34,510 nucleotides of DNA from Fibrobacterota bacterium (GTDB lineage: Bacteria > Fibrobacterota > Chitinivibrionia > Chitinivibrionales > Chitinispirillaceae): contig JAEYNR010000030.1 in NCBI GenBank assembly GCA_023412475.1, positions 1 to 34,510 of the forward strand, written 5' to 3'. How positions within the stretch are numbered: position 1 is the stretch's first letter; every line of letters begins with the position of its first letter. The translations under genes were made by a program, and so were the position numbers. Positions 16,927 through 25,310 of the stretch are shown piece after piece. The notes beneath the pieces are model-generated. The model was given only the letters and a program-made list of their open reading frames with translations. It did not search any database and was not told where the DNA came from.

Positions 16927-18189
16927 CTATTTTTTCCGGCTCTCCCTTTTTTCCAGTAACTTTTTAAGCTTTTTTTCCACACCGTATATTCCCCGGCTTT
17001 CAAAGTCAGGCATGATGGGAGCTGGAGTGTCATCATAAACATTAATCCATTTAGCCTCCATCGAGGAATCATAAAACATAATCCAGGCATTTTTTGTGAT
17101 TTTAAACTTTCTTAGCTTGCTTTGAATAATGCGTCCACCCCTGGAAATATTTGAGATCACAAAATCGATGTAGGCATATTTGAGTCCTGTTCCAGCCCCT
17201 ATAACCCTGCCCATTTTATTTTTACGCAAACCCAGATTCAGCTCATCAATCAGTTTAACCTTATATTCCTCATTTTCCATTTCCTCATTTTGCCGCCATC
17301 GTTCCATTTTCAAATAGCAGAAGGTTTCATTGAAGTTGGAGAAGCGTTCCGAAAAAAATCTGTTACCATTATGGTAGCTTTCGACTACCTGTGGCAGCAT
17401 TGTACACATTGTGACCATATCAGAGCGGCCGGTATAATCACACTCTTCGGGTGGCTCAAAATCTATTCCTACCCACTCCCCCATGCCTTCGATAATGCCG
17501 TATGGTTCTTTGGGAAGTCTTTTCTTTGCCTCTTCCACTTTTTCATCAACAAATTTGGGTAAGTCACGTATTGGATAGACTTTTTCATCACCAGGTGTTT
17601 GCGAGATAATATCAAGGCTTCCCACCCAGGTACGTTGTACACTCTCTCCGATTAAAAAGCTGATTCCCTCAGCCAATTCATCAATTGCTTTATATTTGTT
17701 CTCAACTGTTGTAGCATTCTTATGGATAAATAAGATGTTTACCCGGTTCAGATGGTCCAGAGAGCCGGAAAACATGTACTCATCGAGATTTCCTTCAGCT
17801 CGTACTTGAACCAACAGTTTGACAAATTCGTAGTCATAGCGTTGACGTCGAAAGCAAAAGCCCCAGTTTATTCCAATAGTTTTGCACTTTTTCCATATCA
17901 GATCTACCAGCGGGTAAAGATCCACTCTGCTGGTAATTGATATCACCAGGTCCATACTTTTCAAACTTCTGGGAATGAGGTAAAAGTCTAGATCAGGGTG
18001 AACCTTTCTAAGTATCCTGTCTAGAAACTTATGTGGTTTGAACTCATTTTTACCGTGCAATGCAGGGATTATTAAAGCAACGTTTTCATAAAATGCTTTC
18101 CAGAATGCATCCACCCGCTTTGAATACTTCTCTTCCTGATAAAACTGAACCAGTCTTTTCTTTTCCGTTTTTTTGATATTTTTCTGCAT
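16927..18189 (-). CDS. 420-residue protein of unknown function
   Basis: I do not recognise a named family with confidence. No signal peptide or membrane segment is present, and both ends are very basic. The N-terminal half (FYENVALIIPALHG... DLDFYLIPRSLKSMDLVISI... WGFCFRRQ) follows a pattern seen in DUF695-like proteins, with a beta strand, a conserved 'visit' stretch and an aromatic FR ending. Residues ~140-195 (ILFIHKNATTVENKYKAIDELAEGISFLIGES) continue that pattern. The C-terminal part, GRVIGAGTGLKYAYIDFVIS at ~329-348, resembles a small alpha/beta domain often found in bacterial proteins of unknown role. ATG 18189 is preceded by CAGGAG at 6-7 nt. It is transcribed towards the GH57 gene as a single gene. 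Confidence 0.75.
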   Translation of the reverse strand: MQKNIKKTEKKRLVQFYQEEKYSKRVDAFWKAFYENVALIIPALHGKNEFKPHKFLDRILRKVHPDLDFYLIPRSLKSMDLVISITSRVDLYPLVDLIWKKCKTIGINWGFCFRRQRYDYEFVKLLVQVRAEGNLDEYMFSGSLDHLNRVNILFIHKNATTVENKYKAIDELAEGISFLIGESVQRTWVGSLDIISQTPGDEKVYPIRDLPKFVDEKVEEAKKRLPKEPYGIIEGMGEWVGIDFEPPEECDYTGRSDMVTMCTMLPQVVESYHNGNRFFSERFSNFNETFCYLKMERWRQNEEMENEEYKVKLIDELNLGLRKNKMGRVIGAGTGLKYAYIDFVISNISRGGRIIQSKLRKFKITKNAWIMFYDSSMEAKWINVYDDTPAPIMPDFESRGIYGVEKKLKKLLEKRESRKK

Positions 18190-18637
18190 TTGTGCTCCTG
18201 ATGTCCCATTTAGATAAATTTTTTAGATGAGTTTGAAATACACTTATTTCGATAAACGCTCAAATATCCAACAGATCTTTTAACAAGCCCGGCCGTTTTT
18301 TACGGATTCATTAGCTGTGAAGGAAAATTCCGGGAATATATCAGGGAAAAAGATGAGAATGAAAGGAAAATAGACGTGATTTCAGAGCCAGAGATGACTG
18401 ATATTTCACTTAAGCAAGATTCTTACAACCACTAATCCGGGCAAGCCCATAGTATCTTAAAAAGGCCGTCTATATTGAATCTAAACTGTTGTAATTCTAA
18501 ATGCAATAGTTTTGAAAGTGCTCCGTTTTTCTGTATGAAATTTCCTGATGAAATAGAAAATGTGCTGCTTTTGACCAAACGATTGTAGGTCTTTATCGGA
18601 CAGCAGCGGCTTAGCAAACACTTAACAGAAGCTATCA
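18190..18637. other. Intergenic stretch, possible coding remnant
   Basis: It lies between two minus-strand genes. On the plus strand, about 18257-18435 stays open and reads like protein (PAVFYGFISCEGKFREYIREK near its middle) but has no start codon or ribosome site. On the minus strand, a 68-codon frame begins at 18638, overlapping the stop of the M23 peptidase gene, but its composition is not convincing. Neither is called as a gene. Confidence 0.4.
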
Positions 18638-19528
18638 TTAATTGGCAGCTCTGACCACCAGATTTTTACCAATTCTTAAAACTGCTTGAGGTGTAATATC
18701 ATTGAGGTGGCACAATTTTTTAATAGTTGTGCGGTAACGCAGGGCGATGCTGCTGAGATTATCCCCTTTTTTGATTTTATGGATTACAGTTTTTCTCACT
18801 TGCTCCAGATAGGCGAAGTCATTTTTGTACAATTTAAGTGTATCGCTTTTTAAGCAGAAATTTTCAAAATCGATAATAATGTTTGGATCAAAAGGCTCAC
18901 CATAATAGCGCGTCTCAAAATGCAGGTGAGAACCTGAGGCCCTGCCGGTTCTCCCTCCCAAACCGATTACATCACCTGCTTTTATTTTTCGATCAGGGAC
19001 TACAATCGATTTAGATAAGTGCCCATAAATTGTCTCCACCCCCCAAAAATGCCTTATTGCTACTACTCTGCCATAACCATACCGGTCGTATAAGACCGCC
19101 CTTACTATTCCATCGAAGGCAGCCCGAACCGTATCTCCTGTATTTAGTTTTATATCAATACCATAGTGCCATAACCAGCGGTCGCGTCTTCCAAAATCAG
19201 AGGTAATATGGCCTTTGAAGGGGTGAATGTAATGTCTGTTTCTGCAAGTATCCCTCAACACGATTCTCACAGTATCAAAAAGATAACTGCAGTCGATTTT
19301 GCCGGAATTTATCCTGTTTTTACTCCATGCAAAAGTATCAATTTCAGAGTAATTGCTATCATAGAGTGCATTGACACTTCCCTGCAAACCTTCCTTCTTT
19401 GAAATTATAATTTTTGAAGAATCAATGATTTGGGACTGATAAAGACCAGGTGTCTGTTTTCCTGTAGCAACGGCGAGATTCCCTGCAGCTATACACACAA
19501 CAATTTTCAGTAGCAATGAATGAAACAT
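18638..19528 (-). CDS. Secreted M23 peptidase with C-terminal LysM
   Basis: The product has 296 residues and a signal peptide at ~1-22. The M23 (lysostaphin-type) domain spans ~100-215. HYGID (121-125) gives zinc ligands H121 and D125, YGHL gives H170, and HLHFE (201-205) gives the catalytic His and the third zinc ligand. The set is complete, so an active Gly- or D-Ala-directed peptidoglycan endopeptidase is likely. A LysM domain (VIHKIKKGDNLSSIALRY onward, 248-293) would hold it on the glycan strands. The order M23 then LysM is less usual than LysM then M23. It lies 236 bp downstream of the histidine kinase on the same strand. Confidence 0.92.
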   Translation of the reverse strand: MFHSLLLKIVVCIAAGNLAVATGKQTPGLYQSQIIDSSKIIISKKEGLQGSVNALYDSNYSEIDTFAWSKNRINSGKIDCSYLFDTVRIVLRDTCRNRHYIHPFKGHITSDFGRRDRWLWHYGIDIKLNTGDTVRAAFDGIVRAVLYDRYGYGRVVAIRHFWGVETIYGHLSKSIVVPDRKIKAGDVIGLGGRTGRASGSHLHFETRYYGEPFDPNIIIDFENFCLKSDTLKLYKNDFAYLEQVRKTVIHKIKKGDNLSSIALRYRTTIKKLCHLNDITPQAVLRIGKNLVVRAAN

Positions 19529-19763
19529 TTTATCCCGAAAGAAACAATTAATATCCTGTTTGCCCTGTATTCAAAATTCTTGAAAAATCAATTAATTCCG
19601 ATAAAAACAGTTCATCCTGAATATGGACTGGGGTATAAGATTTAAATGAACAAATGACGATGTCAATCCAACATTTCAAGAAAACAATTCTAAGCTGGCA
19701 CTAATTAATATAATCAATCCTTGAGAGAGGGCATTACTTTTTTTTGAGAGATGAAGTCAGATA

Positions 19764-21605
19764 CTATAGGGTAAAATAGAAGGTTGCCCCTTTATTTTTG
19801 ATTGCTTCTACCCAAATTGCTCCTCCATGCTTTTTGATTATTCTGTAAACAGTAGCCAGTCCTACTCCGGTGCCTTCAAATTCAGATTCGCTGTGTAATC
19901 TGTGAAAGGGCTGAAAGAGCTTTTCTTTAAATTTCATGTCAAACCCGGCGCCATTATCGCAGACATAATAGATCGCACTGCCCTCTTTGAAATCAACACC
20001 GAATACTATCTTGGGGTCATCTTTTTTACGGGTAAATTTCCAGGAATTACTCAGGAGGTTTTCCATGACAATTTTTATCAACCCCGGATCACAATTGGCA
20101 AATACATCCTTCTGTATCTCTACCCTGATATTGCGCATCGGCTCACTTTTATGCAGAGTATTAATGATGTCTCTGGCGATAATGCTCAGATTTACATTTT
20201 TCCGGCGAAGTTCTGCTCTGGTTACTCTTGCCAATGTCAGCATGTCTTCTATCAATTCGTTCATCCGGTCCGCAGATTTTCTTATAATTGACATATATTC
20301 ATTTCCGCTGTCAGTCAGCACCTTTGCATATTCATGCTGCACCAGTTCGCTGAAAGCCTGTATGGTATGCAGAGGGGCACGCAGGTCGTGAGACACTGAA
20401 TGACTGAATTCGGTAAGTTCACGATTTGACTCTTGTAAACTATTGTTGAGTCTTACTATCTTTTTTTCCCACTTCCGACGTTCGGTTATATCCGTAACCA
20501 TCCCCACTTTTACATGAAATTGTCCTTTATTATCAATAAGGCGGCTTTCAGATTCTATAACCGGAACCAACGTTCCATCACTTTTTCGCAGGTTTTTCTG
20601 TCGTACTCCTCTTATCCTGCGATCGACCCCGTGAAAAGTTTTCTGACCTTTGTCCAGAAATTCACAAATATCCTTTCCCTTAAGCTCATCTAAACCGTAG
20701 CCCAGTATCTGAGTCATTCTCTGGTTGGTGTAAGAAATCCGGTGATTCTCACCTATAATCCAGATCCCTTCCTGAGCTGTTTCTACTATGGAACGGTAAT
20801 ACTTTTCACTCTCCCGTAACTCATCCTCCACTTTCATCCGCTTCTCTATTTGAGTTCTCAAACCCTCATTAGCTAATGATAAGGCAATCGTCCTCTCCTT
20901 TACCTTTTCCTCCAGTTCAGTCTGGGATTTCAGTAATTCGGATTCGACCTGCTTTCTTCTGGTAATTTCCAACTGAGCATTTTGATTGGAGCCTCTGAGA
21001 TATTGGATAAGATCCTCATTTCTAAACACTAACCGGTAATTGGAGCTTATTATCGAGTGGTTGGTTTCTGCAGAAAGACTGATCAGAATGGTAAAAAGAA
21101 TCAACATGATTGCAAAAGCCAGATGGATTGGAGTCCCCATTATAATAAAGAGCGCTATCTGGGGAACCAGGGTGGGTGTGGTAAAACCATAGTAGGTTAC
21201 CCTCAAAGCAGAATAAGTTGCTGCAGCTCCTGCACACATCCCCCCCAGGACCACAGCTACTATCATCTGATAAGCAACGGAACTGTGAAGCAACCCAAAA
21301 AATGCAGAACTTCCCCAGATACCTCCGGAGATTATCAAAAAAACAGAAGAAAAATTTTCCCATCTTTTGACATGCTGAAACTTTTTGGTGTCCAATTTGA
21401 AAATGGTAACCATAGCCATTCTCAAAACTGCAAAAACAATATGAGCCAATAACCAGCTTAGGATCCAGAAATGAGGAATAACATTCCACATTAAGACCGA
21501 GATGATACTGCTGTTAATTACAGTGGCGATAATCCCTATTGGCAAGAGACTGAATATTAAACAAACCTTTTTTGCCAATACCAGATCATTTAAACTGTCC
21601 TTCAA
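19764..21605 (-). CDS. Membrane PAS-domain sensor histidine kinase
   Basis: The product has 613 residues. The N-terminal region (about 12-182) has five to six hydrophobic helices without a large external loop, so sensing is probably within the membrane. A coiled coil (~205-265) leads to a PAS domain (~268-375, YYRSIVETAQEGIWIIGE onward). HisKA has FSHSVSHDLRAPL with phospho-acceptor His406. The ATPase domain has the N box ENLLSNSWKF (515-524), G1 DNGAGF (550-555) and G2 GTGVGLA (578-584). All motifs needed for activity are present. The start is TTG at 21605, supported by AAAGGA about 8 nt upstream. No response regulator is encoded in the window, so it is an orphan kinase. The catalytic half resembles the bacteriophytochrome-like kinase group. 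Confidence 0.92.
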   Translation of the reverse strand: MKDSLNDLVLAKKVCLIFSLLPIGIIATVINSSIISVLMWNVIPHFWILSWLLAHIVFAVLRMAMVTIFKLDTKKFQHVKRWENFSSVFLIISGGIWGSSAFFGLLHSSVAYQMIVAVVLGGMCAGAAATYSALRVTYYGFTTPTLVPQIALFIIMGTPIHLAFAIMLILFTILISLSAETNHSIISSNYRLVFRNEDLIQYLRGSNQNAQLEITRRKQVESELLKSQTELEEKVKERTIALSLANEGLRTQIEKRMKVEDELRESEKYYRSIVETAQEGIWIIGENHRISYTNQRMTQILGYGLDELKGKDICEFLDKGQKTFHGVDRRIRGVRQKNLRKSDGTLVPVIESESRLIDNKGQFHVKVGMVTDITERRKWEKKIVRLNNSLQESNRELTEFSHSVSHDLRAPLHTIQAFSELVQHEYAKVLTDSGNEYMSIIRKSADRMNELIEDMLTLARVTRAELRRKNVNLSIIARDIINTLHKSEPMRNIRVEIQKDVFANCDPGLIKIVMENLLSNSWKFTRKKDDPKIVFGVDFKEGSAIYYVCDNGAGFDMKFKEKLFQPFHRLHSESEFEGTGVGLATVYRIIKKHGGAIWVEAIKNKGATFYFTL

Positions 21606-21750
21606 AAATGTTTCCTTTATGGTGAAGGGTGTAAAAAAAATGGGAAAATTATGAATATAACCAAAATACCGGTTTTTTATTTTTATTAAGCAAAGTGAAT
21701 ACCCTGATTAAAGGAAAAAAAATCACAACACCGAGTTCAAAGAGGTGGAT

Positions 21751-21888
21751 ATGAGCTCTGTTTGCACAATGCTCCTTGCAGCATCAGCAGCCCTTCAGAT
21801 CTCCCTTGCTGGAAAGTTTAAAAACGGTGGGGGAAACGCAATCACCAAAGCAAAAGAGTGCCTCCCTGCGACCAGCACTGGCTTTTAG
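21751..21888 (+). CDS. Possible 45-residue small protein
   Basis: The ATG at 21751 has AGAGGTGG immediately upstream. The product begins MSSVCTMLLAASAALQISLA, which could be a short hydrophobic or signal segment, and ends ATSTGF. No family was recognised and no partner gene is nearby. The spacing between ribosome site and ATG is short, so the call is weak. Confidence 0.22.
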   Translation: MSSVCTMLLAASAALQISLAGKFKNGGGNAITKAKECLPATSTGF

Positions 21889-21939
21889 TGCTTACGGTGC
21901 CAAGCTGGATTGTCAGTTCCTGAGTGCAGAATGAGAATG

Positions 21940-21988
21940 ACAAATGATATATAACAAATGACAAATATCGAATAACGAATATCGAAGT
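21940..21988. repeat. Short-period CGAAT repeat, second copy
   Basis: Degenerate units (CAAATGA, CAAATAT, CGAATAA, CGAATAT) closely resemble those at 45-90. The run is followed by a purine-rich A/G stretch (to about 22035). Confidence 0.55.
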
Positions 21989-22310
21989 GAGGAAAAAAAG
22001 GAAAAAAAAAAGGAAAAAGGGAAAAGGGGAAAAGAATACTGGGTAGTGCAAACCCTTGCAATACCAGAAGAAATGTTTACAGTACATTCCTAACCCCACG
22101 GCGATGAATTTTTGCATAACCATAATGCAAGGTAGTGCGTAACCTCATTTATGGGATGGACAAATAATGGCAACTGATCTGAGATGCGCCGTATTTGAGC
22201 GCAAAGGCCTGGAACCACTCAGTACATCCGCGGTTCAGCGATTTTTCAGCACTCTCTGTTCAAGGGTAATACCTACCAATGACAATCTCAGGTCCAGCTT
22301 AGCAATTTTA

Positions 22311-22720
22311 CAATTCCACCAGGCCAGGCCCATTCTCAATTTAACCAGGCCTTTTTTCCAATTTCATTACGCCGATTAACAACTCCACCAGGCCCTTTTT
22401 TTAAATACCACCAAGTCTTTTTTTTTAATTTCATCAGGCCCTTTTTCAAATTAACCAGGTCCAATTTTACAATTCCGCCAGGCCCATTCTCAATTTAACC
22501 AGGTCTTTTTTCCAATTTCATCAGGCCGATTTACAACTCCACCAAGCCCTTTATTTAATACCACCAAGTCTTTTTTTTAATTCCATCAGGCCCTTTTTCA
22601 AATTAACCAGGCCCAATTTTCAAATTAACCAGGCCCATTCTAAATTTAACCAGGCTTTTTTTCCAATTTCACCAGGTCAATTATCAATTCCACCAAACTC
22701 TTTCCCGATTCCGCCGGCAG
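22311..22720. repeat. Tandem array, 22-bp unit, 154-bp higher-order unit
   Basis: About 19 degenerate units follow the consensus CAATTYMACCAGGCC plus a T-rich tail. The unit length is about 22 bp. Units are not equally similar: the series of seven units starting at 22337 is repeated, unit for unit, by the series starting at 22491, a shift of 154 bp (7 x 22). A third, partial series begins near 22642. Neither 22 nor 154 is a multiple of three and stops occur in all frames, so it is not a coding repeat. Runs of T recur about every two helical turns, which could bend the DNA. The array lies just beyond the truncated FG-GAP-like gene. Confidence 0.85.
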
Positions 22721-22871
22721 TAGTCTACTATATTGAGTGGCCGGAGAATGAGTCCTCCTCTCCACAGGCTTTTGTAATTGTCTGCTACGGAAGGTGAAGG
22801 GTGGAAGAGTACTTTGTTGTAGTATTCAAGACTGCTTTGAAGTGATTTTCTGACAATCTCACTCCCGCTAT

Positions 22872-23243
22872 TTAAGAGCCGGGCCAAGCCAGGACCTCGT
22901 TGAAACCATCCTGATCGATATCATATACCTGTGCAGGAATGTCGGAACCGGTTGAGGAGCCTTTGGTTGGATCACCTATCTGCCATAGTTTCTTACCATC
23001 ACAATCGTAAACGGTAAGACAATTGACTTCATGACCGATATAACGGTCATCATCCATCCTGTCTCCCTGCATCATGATCATTTCCAGGCGGCCATCCCCG
23101 GTGACATCACCCAGAAGCATTCTTTTCCCTTCACCGGCTTCACTGATATCGATGGTGGTAATCAGCACTGTTTCAGAAAAGGCAACTTCTGAAAACAGAG
23201 ATACACATAAACTGATACACAGAATCATTTTTGACAACCGCAT
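22872..23243 (-). pseudogene. Truncated secreted FG-GAP/VCBS-type protein
   Basis: The product has 123 residues. The ATG at 23243 has AAGGGA about 9 nt upstream, and residues 1-23 are a good signal peptide (ending VAFSE). Residues 43-123 are the start of an FG-GAP/VCBS beta-propeller: GDVTGDGRLEMIM and YDIDQDGFNEVLAW are calcium-binding-type loops, and CDGKKLWQIGD is a blade strand. Such repeats open many rhamnogalacturonan lyase-like and other surface proteins of several hundred residues. Here the frame stops right after the second loop (LAWPGS). The 3' DNA shows no propeller sequence in any frame and soon enters the repeat array. The gene is therefore probably a 5' stub left by deletion or recombination. 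It is 78 bp downstream of GH45. Confidence 0.65.
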
Positions 23244-23321
23244 GTTTGGTTCCCTTATTAATGGACGACCTGAATTAAATATTTCTCTCCTGGTTAACCA
23301 GATGTTTCCTTTTCAGCATCT

Positions 23322-25040
23322 TTATTTCTTGGTAATCGGCACCCCGTTTTTGTCACAGGAATAAAACGAGTTCCATTCGCCATCCACCGGAAGATCATAT
23401 TTCACTGTCCAGTCAGCCCAGGCACAGGTCGGTTTACAACAATCCTGCATGGTGGTGGTATGATAACCCTCCCGAAAAGCACCTTCTGCCTTGGCATCTG
23501 CAGGGGTCTTTACTTCCGGATCCGGTAACGGCAGATGCTCTTCTTTCAGACGACAACCGGTTACCCTGGTTAAATTATCCGGACAGCGTACCCGCTTTAC
23601 CATCACATCCCAGTTCTGATGATAGAGGGAGTGAAGTTTGTTGGTTTCTATGCAGGAGCGCCTGGTATCCTCGGTGATCTGTTCTGATGCTTTGACAAGA
23701 GCCTGATCACACATCTCCTTTATTTTATCCTGACATGCTGATGAGAGTATTCCGTCAACAGTGGGTGGCCATCCCTGTATACACTCCTGATATCTGAGAA
23801 ACGATATGCCTCCGCTGCCGGGATTCTGGTAAGGATATTCGTCATAGATAAATTCATCGAAATCTGTGGTATTACTGAAAGCAGGATCATTGTAACAGGA
23901 ATTAAAGGCACCGTATCCGCCTGCACCCATGAACACATCGAAACCTTTGGGACCGCTGGCGGCGGTGTTAAAGCTCTGAACGATCAGAGGTTTGGGATAA
24001 GGGAGTTCGGGGGGTTTGGGAGAACTTGGTTCCGGATTTACAAAAACAATCTGGTAACATTGACAGCAACTGCTTGGGCCATCATCGACTCCACCCACAT
24101 CCGGATCGTGACCCACCACCCCGTAGTTGAAAGGCGGATCGTCACTGTTTTTCCATCCATAGAATGCAGCGTCGTCTTTTGCTGCCTGAAGCATCTCGGT
24201 GCTGAAAAGCATGAATCTTGGACAAATAAATGTCTTGGGCAGGTCTGCTTTACTTGCATCTTCCGGGGGACTGCAGGAGTTAGCCACTCTGCAGTTTCCT
24301 CCACAGGCGCTATTAGGGTCACCAGGTATGCAGCTATCAACATAAAACTGGTTATAGCAAGGGTCAGGCGGATTAAGATGATAAGATGGAACATATTTTT
24401 TAAGTGTTATGTTTAAAGAGCTGTTCTCATAAGTATTTATCGGTTCAGAAGCCGGAGAGTAACCGCTTTTGGATACCCCCACAGTATCAACTATCACCAT
24501 CCGCTTCACCAGTCTGCCCTCAACGATATCGCTTTTTGCGGGTGATAGCCCGGTGTTATTCTGTCTGCCGGTTACCAACACCCTGAAATGATTGACTTTT
24601 TTGCCAATCTGAAGCTTTACTGCATAGACATTTGAGCAAAAAGAACGATCAAAAGGATGAAGGCTGTAGATGCCAGGCAGCAGATTCTGGTGCACCTTCT
24701 GGTAAATGAGTCTTCCGTTTAATGAATAAACAGCTATTCTTGCCTGTTCATTTTTGTGGTTGATGGCAAAATATAACGTAGTACCTTTGAGTAGCGGTTC
24801 TGGTAAGAGCCATTTTCTGACCACCGGTTCGATGCCTGTAGGAACAAGAATACTGAAGGATCCATCATCGCCGGAAGTGTCTGATAATCCTGCAACAACA
24901 AGGCTTACCGAAGCTCCCTGGATGCCTTTGCCCTCTTCATCGATGATCCTGCCGCTTAAAACCTGAGCATGTGCCTCAAAAAGGAAGAAGGAAAAAATAA
25001 TCATTATATGTAATCTTTTAATGGTTGTTAAATTGATCAT
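23322..25040 (-). CDS. Secreted GH45-type endoglucanase with permuted motif order
   Basis: The product has 572 residues, a signal peptide (1-25), and ATG 25040 with GGAG 6 nt upstream. A longer reading to 25199 is unlikely. Residues 27-70 and ~180-215 are two halves of a carboxypeptidase-regulatory-like domain. Between them (~85-160) sits a T9SS-sorting-like module (IAVYSLNGRLIYQ...LPGIYSL). The catalytic part shows GH45 motifs: SSCCQCYQIVF (323-333), PLIVQSFNTA (351-360), GFDVFMGAGGYGAF (366-379), GGISFLRYQEC (410-420) and VKRVRCPDNLTRVTGC (481-496). The motif HTTTMQDCCKPTCAWADW (527-544), normally the N-terminal strand of GH45 (TTRYWDCCKPSCAW), lies here at the C terminus. Both catalytic Asp are kept: D533 (equivalent to Humicola Cel45A Asp10) and D368 (Asp121). 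It should cut beta-1,4-glucan. Confidence 0.8.
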   Translation of the reverse strand: MINLTTIKRLHIMIIFSFFLFEAHAQVLSGRIIDEEGKGIQGASVSLVVAGLSDTSGDDGSFSILVPTGIEPVVRKWLLPEPLLKGTTLYFAINHKNEQARIAVYSLNGRLIYQKVHQNLLPGIYSLHPFDRSFCSNVYAVKLQIGKKVNHFRVLVTGRQNNTGLSPAKSDIVEGRLVKRMVIVDTVGVSKSGYSPASEPINTYENSSLNITLKKYVPSYHLNPPDPCYNQFYVDSCIPGDPNSACGGNCRVANSCSPPEDASKADLPKTFICPRFMLFSTEMLQAAKDDAAFYGWKNSDDPPFNYGVVGHDPDVGGVDDGPSSCCQCYQIVFVNPEPSSPKPPELPYPKPLIVQSFNTAASGPKGFDVFMGAGGYGAFNSCYNDPAFSNTTDFDEFIYDEYPYQNPGSGGISFLRYQECIQGWPPTVDGILSSACQDKIKEMCDQALVKASEQITEDTRRSCIETNKLHSLYHQNWDVMVKRVRCPDNLTRVTGCRLKEEHLPLPDPEVKTPADAKAEGAFREGYHTTTMQDCCKPTCAWADWTVKYDLPVDGEWNSFYSCDKNGVPITKK

Positions 25041-25249
25041 TTTCACTCCAAAGAAGTCCGTTTTTTGAAAACCTGAGATGATGAATAATATAGTGTCTGT
25101 TTTGCGGACAAGGTTTCCTGAAAATTTAAAACTACCATTGTAATATTGCTTAAAGGATTCTGGATCGATAAACAAAGGAATCAAAGCGAGTCGCGTCAAT
25201 AGAAAGCGGTATAGCAGAAAAACGGGGCTTCCATTCTATCAAAGCTTAT

Positions 25250-25290
25250 AAAAAAAGCACCTAAAGCATATAGCTTTAAGTGCCTTTTTA
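25250..25290 (-). terminator. Intrinsic terminator after the CE15 gene
   Basis: On the minus strand the stem GCACTTAAAGC / GCTTTAGGTGC (25283-25273 and 25267-25257, one mismatch, 5-nt loop) is followed at once by seven T. It ends the CE15 message about 25 bp past its stop, so GH45 needs its own promoter or read-through. An A/T-rich partner flank could let it also work on the plus strand. Confidence 0.85.
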
Positions 25291-25310
25291 TGGGATATAC
25301 TTGTAAACTG

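Larger units (their letters stand above)
21606..22310. other. Intergenic region upstream of the histidine kinase
   Basis: About 700 bp without a clear gene. The part next to 21606 must contain the kinase promoter. A possible 45-codon plus-strand frame (21751-21888) and a CGAAT-type repeat (21940-21988) are listed separately. The region leads into the 22-bp repeat array. Confidence 0.5.

Noticed and set aside
18257..18435. Plus-strand protein-like frame between two minus-strand genes
   Set aside because: It has no start codon or ribosome site and no recognised family, so it is noted only as a possible remnant.
18432..18638. 68-codon minus-strand frame overlapping the M23 peptidase stop (TAATG)
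   Set aside because: The overlap could suggest coupling, but no ribosome site, no family and an unlikely composition (many Ser, Cys, Arg without pattern) argue against it.
22167..22379. 70-codon plus-strand frame
   Set aside because: Its second half is read through the non-coding repeat array, and the composition is not protein-like.
22311..22720. CRISPR array
   Set aside because: Units are only about 22 bp, directly adjacent without unique spacers, degenerate, and no cas genes are present.
22684..22887. 67-codon minus-strand frame continuing the truncated FG-GAP gene
   Set aside because: It is in a different frame, lacks any propeller motif, has no ribosome site and its end lies in the 22-bp repeat array.
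25041..25199. 53-residue extension upstream of the GH45 signal peptide
   Set aside because: The internal ATG at 25040 has GGAG upstream and starts a proper signal peptide. The extension would bury it.
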